A DNA stretch of 64,000 nt from Rhodospirillaceae bacterium (GTDB taxonomy: Bacteria > Pseudomonadota > Alphaproteobacteria > SHVP01). Below, piece after piece: positions 17,235-26,281 of the stretch (its first letter is position 1; every line of letters begins with the position of its first letter). The notes beneath the pieces were generated by a model that had not been told where the DNA came from, did no database searches, and saw only the letters and a list, made by a program, of their open reading frames with translations. A program made the position numbers and the translations under genes. The DNA lies in assembly GCA_002722055.1 (NCBI GenBank), contig PBKD01000015.1, positions 92,120 to 156,119 of the forward strand. The letters are read 5' to 3'.

Positions 17235-18382
17235 GTTAACTTTTTTTTTCCAACTAATATGTAATGCGCGTTAAGATTATCATTTATTTCTTTGAAATCT
17301 TTATTTACCAATTCATCGGCATAATCATTAAAAGTAGATGATTTTGGCCAACCTGATTTATGAGCTAGATCTGCTAGATCAATCGAACGCATTTTTGAAA
17401 TAAATGGTTCAGCATTAAAATGAGTATCCCAATCGGGTATAATTCGGTCTACAGGTTTTAAATCTCTGAATGGCTTTCCTTCATTATGAATCATCATTCC
17501 ATCATTTTTCAATATTCGATAACATTCTTTAAATATATTTTGAAGAGCTTTTAGAGAGGTTTCATGTAACGTCGCATGTGAAACCACTAAATCAAAAAAA
17601 TTATTTTTAAAATTTGTTTTTTCTGCATTTTGTTGACTAAAGTGAACTTCAATTGCAAAAGATTCAGCTCTGCTGTGAGCATAGCGAAGCATTGGAGCTG
17701 ATAAATCAATTCCATAAACTTTTGCATCAGGAAAAGCTTTTGCCCAAGCCAAAGTTGATTGCCCAATTGCACAACCTATTTCTAGGATTCTTTTTGGTTT
17801 ATAAAATTTGTTTTTTATTTTTACCCAATTAGATACAACTTCACCAAGGGATTCCATTTTGGGCCCAAATAATCCATTAACATTCAAATAAGTAGTTCTT
17901 TCATATTCTGCACCAGCGAATATATCATCTTTACATAATTCAGCAAAATAACCTCCTGGTTTAAGGTGGATATCTACATTAATATATCTTGGTATTTCCA
18001 TATTATTATTAAGTTTAATTGAACCTAATTTATTTTTTTTTGTAATTAGAGATTGTGATCTATTAATTAAATCAGGAAGTTGTTTTTCAACTGTAGGTCC
18101 TACAGCCTCACAAGTCCATTCGCGCCCAATTCTCCTAAGGCTACTCCAAATTTTACCTGAAGAGTTATCTAATAATGCTTTTCTTTGGTTGCTCACATCA
18201 ATCAAATTTACTGAATTTTTTGATACTTTACCATTTGGAAATAAATTTTTAAACTTATTCACATATTCTGTATTTATTTTCCAAATGAATTCCTGAACAA
18301 ATAGCTCACGAGAAAAATCATCATGATTTGGTATAGCCATCATTAAGTTAGTTGTCTGTTTACCAAGCTTATTTTTTTTCAT
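17231..18382 (-). CDS. SAM-dependent methyltransferase with family-specific N-terminal domain (paralogue 1 of 4)
   Basis: A 383-residue protein. The C-terminal half is a class I SAM methyltransferase: motif I L-E-I-G-C-A-I-G-Q-S, acidic post-I G-I-D-L-S-A-P-M-L-R-Y-A-H, F-S-Q-Q-N-A-E-K-T-N-F, then L-H-E-T-S and R-I-L-K-N-D-G. The N-terminal ~180 residues have N-H-D-D-F-S-R-E-L-F-V and D-I-H-L-K-P-G-G-Y, shared with three other genes in this window (28813, 40605, 41787). I do not recognise a described function for this N-terminal part. Neighbours are an EctD-like dioxygenase (convergent) and a GST (divergent). Substrate unknown. Confidence 0.85.
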   Translation of the reverse strand: MKKNKLGKQTTNLMMAIPNHDDFSRELFVQEFIWKINTEYVNKFKNLFPNGKVSKNSVNLIDVSNQRKALLDNSSGKIWSSLRRIGREWTCEAVGPTVEKQLPDLINRSQSLITKKNKLGSIKLNNNMEIPRYINVDIHLKPGGYFAELCKDDIFAGAEYERTTYLNVNGLFGPKMESLGEVVSNWVKIKNKFYKPKRILEIGCAIGQSTLAWAKAFPDAKVYGIDLSAPMLRYAHSRAESFAIEVHFSQQNAEKTNFKNNFFDLVVSHATLHETSLKALQNIFKECYRILKNDGMMIHNEGKPFRDLKPVDRIIPDWDTHFNAEPFISKMRSIDLADLAHKSGWPKSSTFNDYADELVNKDFKEINDNLNAHYILVGKKKLT

Positions 18383-18453
18383 AACAAATCTTTCTATATA
18401 TAAAATATAAAATATATATAATAATACAGAAAATTTATATTAAACTAAAAGGT

Positions 18454-19083
18454 ATGAGTATGATAGATTTTTATTGTGTTCCAACCTCAAATGGCCAAAA
18501 GATTGCTATACTTTTGTGCGAATTAGGCCTTGAGTTCAACTTAATAAAAGTAAATAGGTTAGCTGGAGAACCTCCAAGTGATGATTATTTAAAAATAAAT
18601 CCTATTGGAAAATACCCTTCAATAATTGATATTGATAGTAAAAATAAAAAGACTACTGTATTTGAAACTCAGGCAATAGCTCAATATCTAATTGAAAAAA
18701 CACAATTATTATTACCTAAGAAAATTGAAGAACGAGTTAATTCACATATTTGGGCTAATGCAGTTAGCTCAGGTCTTACACCATTATTAGGGAGTCAGTA
18801 CTATGTTCAATTTAGATCAAAAACTAATCTTAATGAAATTAATGATTGGTTTTTATTAGAAATAAAAAGATATCTTCAAGCCTTTGACAAACGGTTAGAG
18901 ACAAACAATTTTTTGGCAGGCGATAATATAAGTTATTGTGATGTAATGGCTTTCCCAATACTATTTGGCTCTGTAAAAAGATTACCTGATGATTTTAATA
19001 ATTATAATAATATTTCAAGATGGCTTAATTCATTAATTGGTCGCCCTTCGTTTAGGAGAGGCATAGAAATTGCTAAATTTTGA
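18454..19083 (+). CDS. Glutathione S-transferase family protein
   Basis: A 209-residue cytosolic-type GST. The N-terminal thioredoxin-like domain has F-Y-C-V-P-T-S-N-G-Q-K, the cis-Pro motif in K-Y-P-S-I-I-D, and the glutathione-binding F-E-T-Q-A-I-A-Q-Y-L (E-S/T-x-A-I). The all-helical C-terminal domain has the conserved N-cap region D-N-I-S-Y-C-D-V-M-A-F-P. It resembles the beta/nu (YfcG/YghU) groups. Its end overlaps the convergent MDR reductase gene by 11 bp. It may detoxify electrophiles or isomerise a catabolic intermediate; substrate unknown. Confidence 0.87.
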   Translation: MSMIDFYCVPTSNGQKIAILLCELGLEFNLIKVNRLAGEPPSDDYLKINPIGKYPSIIDIDSKNKKTTVFETQAIAQYLIEKTQLLLPKKIEERVNSHIWANAVSSGLTPLLGSQYYVQFRSKTNLNEINDWFLLEIKRYLQAFDKRLETNNFLAGDNISYCDVMAFPILFGSVKRLPDDFNNYNNISRWLNSLIGRPSFRRGIEIAKF

Positions 19084-20104
19084 CAAGCCTTTTACCTATA
19101 TTTTCTCCTTTTAGCATTCCAATAAAAGCTTTTGGAGTATTTTCAATTCCATTAATTATATCTTCGTGATATTTAACCTTACCATCATTTATCCAGTTTG
19201 ATAAAGTTTCTATTCCAGAATCATATTCGTTAGTATAATCGTGAACTACAAACATTGGTTTTTCATATGGCCATGACCAAAACTTCTTATTATCAGGAAC
19301 AGTATTATACTCTGATATTATTCCAACTAATCTATATCTATATCCAGGATTATGAAGCCTTGCTATTGAATCCATTATTTCTCCTCCTACATTATCATAA
19401 TGTACATCAACACCATTGGGACAAACTTTTTTTATTTCATTAAATATATTAATATTATTTTTTTTATAATTTATTCCAACATCAAAACCTAATTCCTTTG
19501 TGATATATTCAACCTTTTTATCACTACCACATATTCCTACAACATAACTTCCATATTGTTTTGCGATTTGGCCAGCGAGTGAACCTCCTGCTCCAGCTGC
19601 AGCAGATATAACAACTGTATCATTTTTTTTTGGTTTTAGTTCTCTAGTCATACAAAAAAAAGCGGTTAATCCAGCTCTCCCTAAGATACTTGCATAAGCA
19701 GATATAGGTACATCAATTGATGATTTACATACAACTACACCAGCTGGATTATGTCTTTTATTTATCCATCCATTAGAAACTGGGTGAGATTGCCATCCAA
19801 GCATTCCCTCTACAATACTTCCTTCAGGGTATTTATCATTTTTTGATTGAATTACTTTACCAAGGTTTCCACCAGCCATTACTTTTCCTATGTCTGTAAT
19901 TGGTCCTTCATCTCTTGAAGCAGCGTTAGACTCATCAGATGGATTCATTAACATTCTAAGGAATGGGTCAACTGATAGATATAATGTTTCGACTAAAAAC
20001 TCATTATCTGTAAGTTCATTAACCTCAGATTCTTCAATTTTGAAATTTTCCTCAGTTGGCATTCCTGATGGATATGAAGACAATATAATTTTTTTATTTT
20101 TCAT
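19073..20104 (-). CDS. Zinc-independent NADP-dependent oxidoreductase (MDR; curcumin/prostaglandin reductase-like, YncB family)
   Basis: A 343-residue medium-chain reductase of the leukotriene B4 dehydrogenase/YncB group, which reduces C=C bonds of alpha,beta-unsaturated carbonyls with NADPH. Visible features are the S-V-D-P-F-L-R motif near residue 46, the nucleotide-binding A-A-A-G-A-G-G-S-L-A-G (family A-A-x-G-x-x-G), and Y-D-N-V-G-G-E. Catalytic zinc Cys/His residues are absent, as expected. It is divergent from the double-Nfu gene (103 bp apart) and convergent with a GST. With the GST it fits stress or aldehyde detoxification, which is inference. Confidence 0.9.
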   Translation of the reverse strand: MKNKKIILSSYPSGMPTEENFKIEESEVNELTDNEFLVETLYLSVDPFLRMLMNPSDESNAASRDEGPITDIGKVMAGGNLGKVIQSKNDKYPEGSIVEGMLGWQSHPVSNGWINKRHNPAGVVVCKSSIDVPISAYASILGRAGLTAFFCMTRELKPKKNDTVVISAAAGAGGSLAGQIAKQYGSYVVGICGSDKKVEYITKELGFDVGINYKKNNINIFNEIKKVCPNGVDVHYDNVGGEIMDSIARLHNPGYRYRLVGIISEYNTVPDNKKFWSWPYEKPMFVVHDYTNEYDSGIETLSNWINDGKVKYHEDIINGIENTPKAFIGMLKGENIGKRLVKI

Positions 20105-20207
20105 TTTTAACCCTTAAATATTGGCAAGTATTCAATTTTATTTAAAATATTATAGTTGTATATCATAAAAAGATGAATATATAATATGATGTTAATTTTA
20201 CAAATCA

Positions 20208-20777
20208 ATGTTAGGCTATAAAATGAATACTTTAAATGATGAAAATAATCCCTCTGAATTATTATTTGATACTAACTCAGAAATTTCTATAAAAGTAAAA
20301 GAAATTATTGATGAAAAAATTCAACCAATAGTAGGAAGAGATGGAGGGGAAGTTATTTTTCATGGATTAAAAGATAAACAAGTGGTAATTGAGTTCAAAG
20401 GTTCATCGTTTTCGTTAATGTCCGGTATTCAAAATATGATTACACATTTTATTCCTGAAATTGAAGGTATATTGAATTATTTAGATGCTATTCCCAAGCC
20501 AGGTCTAGATACTCCAAATGGAATAGAGGTCCAAAAGCTTTTAGATAATGAAATTAACCCAAGTGTAGCTATGCACGGTGGACATATATCACTCATAGAT
20601 GTCACTGATGATACCGTTTTTATTCGTCTTGAGGGTGGTTGCCAAGGCTGTGGTATGGCCGATGTAACACTCAAAGAGGGAATAGAAGTCACAATAAAAA
20701 ATGCTATTCCAGCAATAAAAAATGTTCTTGATACCACTGATCATGCTGAGGGGAAAAATCCTTATTTTCAGGGTTAA
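20208..20777 (+). CDS. NifU-family Fe-S scaffold with two Nfu domains, first one degenerate
   Basis: A 189-residue protein made of two tandem Nfu/NifU C-terminal-type domains. The second (about 110-175) has the cluster-binding motif G-C-Q-G-C (Cys145, Cys148) in G-G-C-Q-G-C-G-M-A-D-V-T-L. The first (about 30-90) keeps the I-x-P-x-V-x-R-D-G-G-E fold signature but has G-S-S-F-S-L where C-x-x-C should be, so it cannot ligate a cluster. Nfu proteins carry Fe-S clusters to target enzymes. The ATG at 20208 has no clear Shine-Dalgarno site; an ATG at 20223 is possible. It is convergent with the antiporter gene. Confidence 0.87.
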   Translation: MLGYKMNTLNDENNPSELLFDTNSEISIKVKEIIDEKIQPIVGRDGGEVIFHGLKDKQVVIEFKGSSFSLMSGIQNMITHFIPEIEGILNYLDAIPKPGLDTPNGIEVQKLLDNEINPSVAMHGGHISLIDVTDDTVFIRLEGGCQGCGMADVTLKEGIEVTIKNAIPAIKNVLDTTDHAEGKNPYFQG

Positions 20778-22043
20778 TCACTTACTGACAATATTTACTA
20801 GTTTTTTAATTGTTAATCCTTGAAAAATTATTGAAAATATTACAACACCGTATGTCATTGCTAATATTGGATCTCTTTCAGGTATATCAGGGATAGATAA
20901 AGCAAGAGCAACAGAAATTGCACCTTTCATTCCCCCCCAGGTTAATAATGGAATTGCACCTTTTGAAAAGTCTTTTTTAAGTTTTAGTAACGTTATGGGA
21001 ATACTCACTGAAATAAACCTAGACAAAAGAACTATTGGAATAGCTAACAATCCAGCAACTATATTTATAGATGTTAATTCAATTGCTAAAATTTCTAAAC
21101 CGATCAAAAGAAATAAACCTGCATTGAGGATTTCATCAATGACTAACCAAAATATATTTACATGTTTCCTGGTTACATCACTCATTCCAAGCTTTGTTCC
21201 ATAATTTCCAATAATTATTCCAGCAATAACTACAGCAAGTGGCCCAGAAACGTGAATTTTAAGTGCTATCCAATAGGTTATCATTACTAAAGATAAAGTT
21301 ATCATTATCTCTAGAGCAAAGTCATCAGTTGTTTTTATAGCAAGGTAAGCAATATACCCAGAAGCAAGTCCAAGAATTATCCCCCCAATGGCTTCAATAA
21401 TAAAAAATTCAGATATACTTAAAAAGTTAATTTCATTATTGCTAATTCCTAAACTAGCTAAGGCATAAGTAAGTATGACACTAAATATAACTATTCCGAC
21501 ACCATCGTTAAATAAACTTTCTCCTGCTATTTTAATTTTTAGAGATTCAGGTACACTTTTAATTGATTTTAATAAACCTAAAACAGCAACGGGATCGGTA
21601 GGAGAAATTAAAGCCCCAAAAAGTAGTGCAAAAGGAAATGATAAATTTAAACCAATTAATTTTACAACATAGTAAATAATTAGCCCTGTTAAAAAAGTAG
21701 AAATTAAAACTCCGATAGTAGCTAAAGATAATATTGCATATTTTCTTTGTAAAAGTTGCTGGAGGTCAACATGTAATGCTCCAGCGAATAGTAAAAAGCA
21801 TAATGCTCCTTTCATAACTAAATCATGAAAATCAATTTTTAAAAATGCAGATCTAGCTGATTTAGCGATATTAAGATCAGGAAAGATTATATCTACCAAA
21901 ATAATAAAAATAGAGCATGTTAGAGCAACTACAACTAAACCTATACTCGAAGGTAATTTAAGAATTTTGTAGTTAATTAATCCAAAGATAGATGCAAAAG
22001 TGACTATAACTGATGCAAGGAAAAAAAGGCCATTTTCATACAT
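20778..22043 (-). CDS. Sodium/proton antiporter, CPA1 (NhaP-like) family
   Basis: A 421-residue integral inner-membrane protein with 11-13 hydrophobic segments. CPA1 features are F-A-L-L-F-G-A-L-I-S-P-T-D-P-V-A-V (the unwound T-D helix), then A-G-E-S-L-F-N-D-G-V-G-I-V with the N-D ion-binding pair, and a late W-G-G-M-K-G-A-I-S-V-A-L segment. It exchanges Na+ (or K+) for H+, relevant to marine pH and salt homeostasis. There is no large cytoplasmic C-terminal regulatory domain. It abuts the double-Nfu stop codon directly and stands alone as a transcription unit. Confidence 0.92.
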   Translation of the reverse strand: MYENGLFFLASVIVTFASIFGLINYKILKLPSSIGLVVVALTCSIFIILVDIIFPDLNIAKSARSAFLKIDFHDLVMKGALCFLLFAGALHVDLQQLLQRKYAILSLATIGVLISTFLTGLIIYYVVKLIGLNLSFPFALLFGALISPTDPVAVLGLLKSIKSVPESLKIKIAGESLFNDGVGIVIFSVILTYALASLGISNNEINFLSISEFFIIEAIGGIILGLASGYIAYLAIKTTDDFALEIMITLSLVMITYWIALKIHVSGPLAVVIAGIIIGNYGTKLGMSDVTRKHVNIFWLVIDEILNAGLFLLIGLEILAIELTSINIVAGLLAIPIVLLSRFISVSIPITLLKLKKDFSKGAIPLLTWGGMKGAISVALALSIPDIPERDPILAMTYGVVIFSIIFQGLTIKKLVNIVSK

Positions 22044-22128
22044 TTATAAATACAATAATTTTCAATTTGATAAAAACAATATTATAATAATTATTATCCA
22101 AATAAATATAATTTGAAAAGGATTATTT

Positions 22129-22551
22129 ATGAAATTTTTGCATACAATGGTTAGAATTACAGATATTGATAAATCAATTGATTTCTATTGTAATAAATTA
22201 GGTCTTAAAGAAGTCAGAAGAATTGAAAATAGCGAAGGAAGGTTTACGCTAATTTTTTTATCTATACCGGGAGATGAAAGAGGCACCCAAATAGAACTCA
22301 CTTACAATTGGGATAAACAAGAATATGAATTAGGAAGAAATTTTGGTCATTTAGCTTTTAGTGTAGAAAATATTTATAGTTTTTGTCAAAAACTATTAGA
22401 TGATGGTGTAACTATTAATAGACCACCAAGAGATGGAAGGATGGCTTTTATTCAATCACCTGATAAGATTTCGATAGAACTTTTGCAAAAAGGTAAAAAT
22501 TTATCTCCTAAAGAGCCCTGGCTTTCAATGCCAAACGTTGGATCATGGTAA
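22129..22551 (+). CDS. gloA: Lactoylglutathione lyase (glyoxalase I)
   Basis: A 140-residue metalloenzyme that isomerises the methylglyoxal-glutathione hemithioacetal to S-lactoylglutathione. The opening F-L-H-T-M-V-R-I and D-K-S-I-D-F-Y are typical. All four metal ligands of the family are present at matching spacing: His5, Glu56 (Q-I-E-L-T), His74 (G-H-L-A-F) and Glu117 (I-E-L-L-Q). The start follows AAAGGA. It is a single gene between the divergent antiporter and the convergent nucleoside hydrolase, with 1 bp between stop codons. Glutathione use is consistent with the three GST-related genes nearby. Confidence 0.95.
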   Translation: MKFLHTMVRITDIDKSIDFYCNKLGLKEVRRIENSEGRFTLIFLSIPGDERGTQIELTYNWDKQEYELGRNFGHLAFSVENIYSFCQKLLDDGVTINRPPRDGRMAFIQSPDKISIELLQKGKNLSPKEPWLSMPNVGSW

Positions 22552-22552
22552 A

Positions 22553-23497
22553 CTATTTTAATTTGCTAATTTGCCTTAAAAGCATATCAAAAAAACCATC
22601 TTTATTTACATCATATATCCAAAAACAATTTTTTGATTTATTAGTTACCTCCCAAAAGTCAACAGAGGTGCAACCTAAAGTTAATTCAGATTTTGTTTCA
22701 ACAGAAACATTTACTTGTTTTCCAATAAATAATTCACTATCTAGCAAATATGCAATTGTACAAGGGTCGTGCAATGGTCCTCCATCTGATCCATATTTTT
22801 TTTCATCAAAGCGATTATAAAATTTCAGCATAGAAGCAACTAACTTTCCAGATTTATTCCCTAGTTTTTCAATTCTATTAGTAATTTCAGTATTAGTAAT
22901 CACTTTGTGAGTTACATCTAAAGGCATTATAACTATTGGTTTTCCTGCATTGAGAACAATTTCAGCAGCGTGTGGATCAACATAAATATTAAATTCAGCA
23001 GAGGGTGTAGTATTGCCACCTTCTTTCATTGCGCCACCCATTATGACTATTTCAGAAATTTTATTTAAAATTTTTGGATTTTTTTTAATTGCTTGAGCTA
23101 TATTAGTTAGAGGTCCGGTAGGGACTAATGTGATTGAGTCATCCTCTGATAGACTGAGAGTTTCAATAATAAAATCTACGGCATGTTGTTCTTCTAATGG
23201 TATTTTTGGATTAAAAATTGGAGCACCATCTATACCTTCAATTCCATGGACATATTCCGCCGTTATTAATTTTTTCTTAATTGGTCTATCGCAACCTGCA
23301 TAAATTTTGATATTTTCTATACCAGCTAATTCAGTGATAATTCTGGCATTTCTCTGGGTTTTTTCTAAAGGCACATTCCCTGCTACCGTTGTTATACCCA
23401 AAATATTTAATTTTTCAGGAGCTGAAAATGCTAATAATAGCATTATGGCATCATCTTGACCTGGGTCACAATCAATAATTATATTTTTTCTTTTCAT
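22553..23497 (-). CDS. Inosine-uridine-preferring nucleoside hydrolase family protein
   Basis: A 314-residue N-ribohydrolase that splits a nucleoside into base and ribose. The N-terminal calcium-binding motif D-C-D-P-G-Q-D-D (9-16), the I-M-G-G-A segment, the N-I-Y-V-D-P-H-A-A-E motif and the late D-G-G-P-L-H-D-P are all present. I begin at the ATG at 23497, preceded by GGAAAAGA; a longer frame extends to 23557 inside the ribokinase gene. It overlaps the 3' end of the ribokinase by 26 bp. Together they form a nucleoside salvage/catabolism pair: hydrolysis then ribose phosphorylation. Confidence 0.92.
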   Translation of the reverse strand: MKRKNIIIDCDPGQDDAIMLLLAFSAPEKLNILGITTVAGNVPLEKTQRNARIITELAGIENIKIYAGCDRPIKKKLITAEYVHGIEGIDGAPIFNPKIPLEEQHAVDFIIETLSLSEDDSITLVPTGPLTNIAQAIKKNPKILNKISEIVIMGGAMKEGGNTTPSAEFNIYVDPHAAEIVLNAGKPIVIMPLDVTHKVITNTEITNRIEKLGNKSGKLVASMLKFYNRFDEKKYGSDGGPLHDPCTIAYLLDSELFIGKQVNVSVETKSELTLGCTSVDFWEVTNKSKNCFWIYDVNKDGFFDMLLRQISKLK

Positions 23498-24422
23498 TAA
23501 TTCTTTTCCAAAATAGATTGATTTCTTTTTGCATAGGCATAGCTTGAGTTGTACCAATTTTTGTGACTGACATTGCAGCTACTGCATTTGCATATTTACA
23601 AGCATCTAGTGTATTCATACCAAAATTAATTCCTGATGCTAATGCACCATTAAATGCATCTCCAGCTCCAGTAGTATCAATTGTAACACCATAATTTTCA
23701 GCTTTTATATATGATATTTTGTCTTTAAAGAAATGTATTATACCTTTTTCACCATTTGTAATTATTACTTCTTTAACTCCATAATTTAATAATACTTTAC
23801 CAGCTTTTTTAATATCTTCTGCATTATTTATTTTGATATTTGATAATTCAGATGCTTCAATGATATTTGGAGTGATAATATCGCACAAATGAAGAATTCT
23901 AATAGCCTCCATGTTAGCTGGAGCCGGGTTTAGAATTGTTATAATTTTTTTAATTTTAGCTATTTGCAAACAATATTTAATTAAATCAATAGGTAATTCT
24001 AATTGTGTGAGAAAAATATTTGAATTTTCAATAGTTTTTTTAATTTTATCTATATTTTTTTTTGATATACTTGAAGATGCACCTGGGTATACAATTATTG
24101 AGTTCTCTCCTTTACTATTTACAAAAATACCTGCTGAACCAGTTGGCAATGTATCTGAAATAAAAATAGAGTCTTTATTAATTTTTTCTTTTTCTAATAG
24201 ATTTAATGCTTCCTTTCCAAAAGAGTCGTTACCAATTTTTGATATTAAAGTTACTTTTGATCCGGTACGTTTAGCTGCAATAGCTTGATTGGTTCCTTTT
24301 CCACCTAGTCCAGAATTAAAATTATTTCCAATTACTGTCTGTCCTGCTTTAGGAATAGATTTAGAAAAAAAAGTCAAATCTTTAACAAAAATCCCAAGAA
24401 TAGTAATATATTTTTCTGCCAT
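23472..24422 (-). CDS. rbsK: Ribokinase (PfkB family)
   Basis: A 316-residue PfkB carbohydrate kinase converting ribose and ATP to ribose-5-phosphate. Family signatures are G-G-K-G-T-N-Q-A-I-A-A (40-50) with K-I-G-N-D-S-F-G, N-P-A-P-A (165-169), T-N-G-E-K-G, and the anion-hole/catalytic D-T-T-G-A-G-D-A-F (249-257, Asp255 base). Its 3' end overlaps the nucleoside hydrolase gene by 26 bp, so ribose released by that enzyme is the likely substrate. It is divergent from the TPP-enzyme gene across 87 bp. Confidence 0.93.
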   Translation of the reverse strand: MAEKYITILGIFVKDLTFFSKSIPKAGQTVIGNNFNSGLGGKGTNQAIAAKRTGSKVTLISKIGNDSFGKEALNLLEKEKINKDSIFISDTLPTGSAGIFVNSKGENSIIVYPGASSSISKKNIDKIKKTIENSNIFLTQLELPIDLIKYCLQIAKIKKIITILNPAPANMEAIRILHLCDIITPNIIEASELSNIKINNAEDIKKAGKVLLNYGVKEVIITNGEKGIIHFFKDKISYIKAENYGVTIDTTGAGDAFNGALASGINFGMNTLDACKYANAVAAMSVTKIGTTQAMPMQKEINLFWKRINEKKKYNY

Positions 24423-24509
24423 TTTTTATATTGGTATATTTAATTTTTATGATATTCTAAGTTAATTATTATATAATTGAAACTTTTACTTTTATTTTAG
24501 GAAAATCTT

Positions 24510-26270
24510 ATGACAACTTCAATTGAAGTGCCAAAAAAAAATAAAAGAAAAAAAAATGAAATTTGGGGAAGCGACATAATTGCTAGTTGTATTAGAGATA
24601 CAGGAATTCCCTATATTACCCTAAATCCTGGAGCAAGTTTTAGAGGTTTGCATGATAGCATTGTAAATTATTTAGGTAATGTTTCTCCAAAAATAATTCT
24701 ATGTTTACACGAGGAACATGCTGTATCAATAGCTCATGGTTATGCAAAAGTAGCTGAAAGGCCTATTGGTACTATTTTACATAGTAATGTTGGACTGATG
24801 CATGGTTCTATGGCTATTTTTAACGCATTCTGTGATAGAGTGCCTATTCTTATTTTTGGAGCTACAGGTCCAGTAGATGCAAAAAAAAGAAGACCGTGGA
24901 TAGATTGGGTGCATACTTCACAAGATCAAGCTTCAATTATAAGAAATTTTATAAAATGGGATAACCAACCTGGATCTACCGAAGCATGCATAGAGGCCAT
25001 TTATAGGTCGGCAAATATTGCACAAACTTCACCTAAAGGCCCGGTTTACGTTTGTTTTGATGTAAGTATTCAAGAAGAAAAAGTAAATAAGAAAATAATA
25101 AAACCTAAATACAATAGATTTGAACAATTGGGGGGCCAATCTCCATCTGAAGATGATATAAATAATGCAAGAAAAATATTATTAGAAGCAAAAAATCCTT
25201 GTATATTTTTTGGGAGAGTAACAAGAGGTAAAAAGGATTGGTTAAATAGAATTTTATTATCAGAGTATTTAGATGCAACAGTATTTACTGATAGAAAAAC
25301 CAGTGCATCTTTCCCGACGAACCATCCACTTCACTTATTTCAACCTTTACAGTTTTTATCTAGCAACGAAATTAAAGCAATTCAAAAAAGTGATGTAATT
25401 TTAAGCCTTGATTGGGTTGATCTCGCAGGGACTTTGAGTCAGGTATGGAATAAAAATATTAAGCCCAAAATTATTAATGTTTCTTTAGATAATTTTATCC
25501 ATAATGGTTGGAGTATGGATCATCAAGGTTTTGCCCCTTCTGATTTACGAATTTATTCAACACCTGATAGTTTTATTTCAGCCTTTCTAAAGAAAATAAA
25601 AAAGAAAAAAATATATTATAATAAAAATTTTTCATTAGATTCAAAAAATAAAAATATATTTAAAAAAGGTTTAACCCTAAATGATATTGCTTTTAATTTA
25701 AGAAAATTTACAAACCCTAAAAAAGTGTCTTTTTTAAGATTACCAGGTGGGTGGCCTTTTTCAGAATGGCCTTTAACTGATCCTCTTAGTTTCTTTGGTT
25801 ATGATGGTGGAGGGGGAATTGGTTCTGGTCCAGGAATGTCAGTTGGTTCTGCTTTAGCATTAAGAGATCTTTATCCAGATCGTATGCCAATCTCTATTAT
25901 TGGAGATGGTGATTACTTGATGGGTGTAAATGCTTTATGGTCTGCTGCGCACTATAGAATTCCAATTTTAATTATTGTAGCAAATAATCAGTCATATTTT
26001 AATGATGAAATGCACCAAGATAGAGTTGCTATTGAGAGAGGTAGAAATAGAGAAAACAAGTGGATAGGTCAAAAAATTATTGATCCTGAGGTAAATTTAT
26101 CTCAAATAGCTATATCACAAGGTCTAAAAGGGATAGGTCCAATTAAAAATTCTATAGATTTAAAAAATGGTGTTATGGAAAGTATAAAATTATTGAAAGA
26201 GGGTTATTCGATAGTTCTTGATGTAATAATTGAGCCAAGAAAACCACTAGTATTTAATAATAAAAAATAG
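24510..26270 (+). CDS. Thiamine-pyrophosphate-dependent enzyme (acetolactate synthase / benzoylformate decarboxylase-like)
   Basis: A 586-residue three-domain ThDP enzyme. The N-terminal Pyr domain has the catalytic Glu in L-H-E-E-H-A-V-S-I-A-H-G-Y-A (68/69). The C-terminal PP domain has the ThDP-Mg motif G-D-G-D-Y-L-M-G ending in N-N-Q-S-Y-F-N. It does not match the biosynthetic acetolactate synthase closely, and no small subunit is adjacent. A decarboxylase or carboligase acting on a 2-keto acid is likely, but which one cannot be said. The Glu being kept argues against glyoxylate carboligase. It is 11 bp upstream of an SDR gene in the same operon. Confidence 0.88.
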   Translation: MTTSIEVPKKNKRKKNEIWGSDIIASCIRDTGIPYITLNPGASFRGLHDSIVNYLGNVSPKIILCLHEEHAVSIAHGYAKVAERPIGTILHSNVGLMHGSMAIFNAFCDRVPILIFGATGPVDAKKRRPWIDWVHTSQDQASIIRNFIKWDNQPGSTEACIEAIYRSANIAQTSPKGPVYVCFDVSIQEEKVNKKIIKPKYNRFEQLGGQSPSEDDINNARKILLEAKNPCIFFGRVTRGKKDWLNRILLSEYLDATVFTDRKTSASFPTNHPLHLFQPLQFLSSNEIKAIQKSDVILSLDWVDLAGTLSQVWNKNIKPKIINVSLDNFIHNGWSMDHQGFAPSDLRIYSTPDSFISAFLKKIKKKKIYYNKNFSLDSKNKNIFKKGLTLNDIAFNLRKFTNPKKVSFLRLPGGWPFSEWPLTDPLSFFGYDGGGGIGSGPGMSVGSALALRDLYPDRMPISIIGDGDYLMGVNALWSAAHYRIPILIIVANNQSYFNDEMHQDRVAIERGRNRENKWIGQKIIDPEVNLSQIAISQGLKGIGPIKNSIDLKNGVMESIKLLKEGYSIVLDVIIEPRKPLVFNNKK

Positions 26271-26281
26271 TATTTAATTCA

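Noticed and set aside
23498..23557. Longer start for the nucleoside hydrolase
   Set aside because: The extra 20 residues have no family likeness and lie in the ribokinase coding region; the ATG at 23497 has a ribosome site and gives the family's normal D-C-D-P-G start.
24510..26270. Assigning the TPP enzyme as glyoxylate carboligase to complete a ureidoglycolate pathway
   Set aside because: The Pyr-domain Glu is present, whereas glyoxylate carboligase characteristically lacks it; nothing else supports that call.
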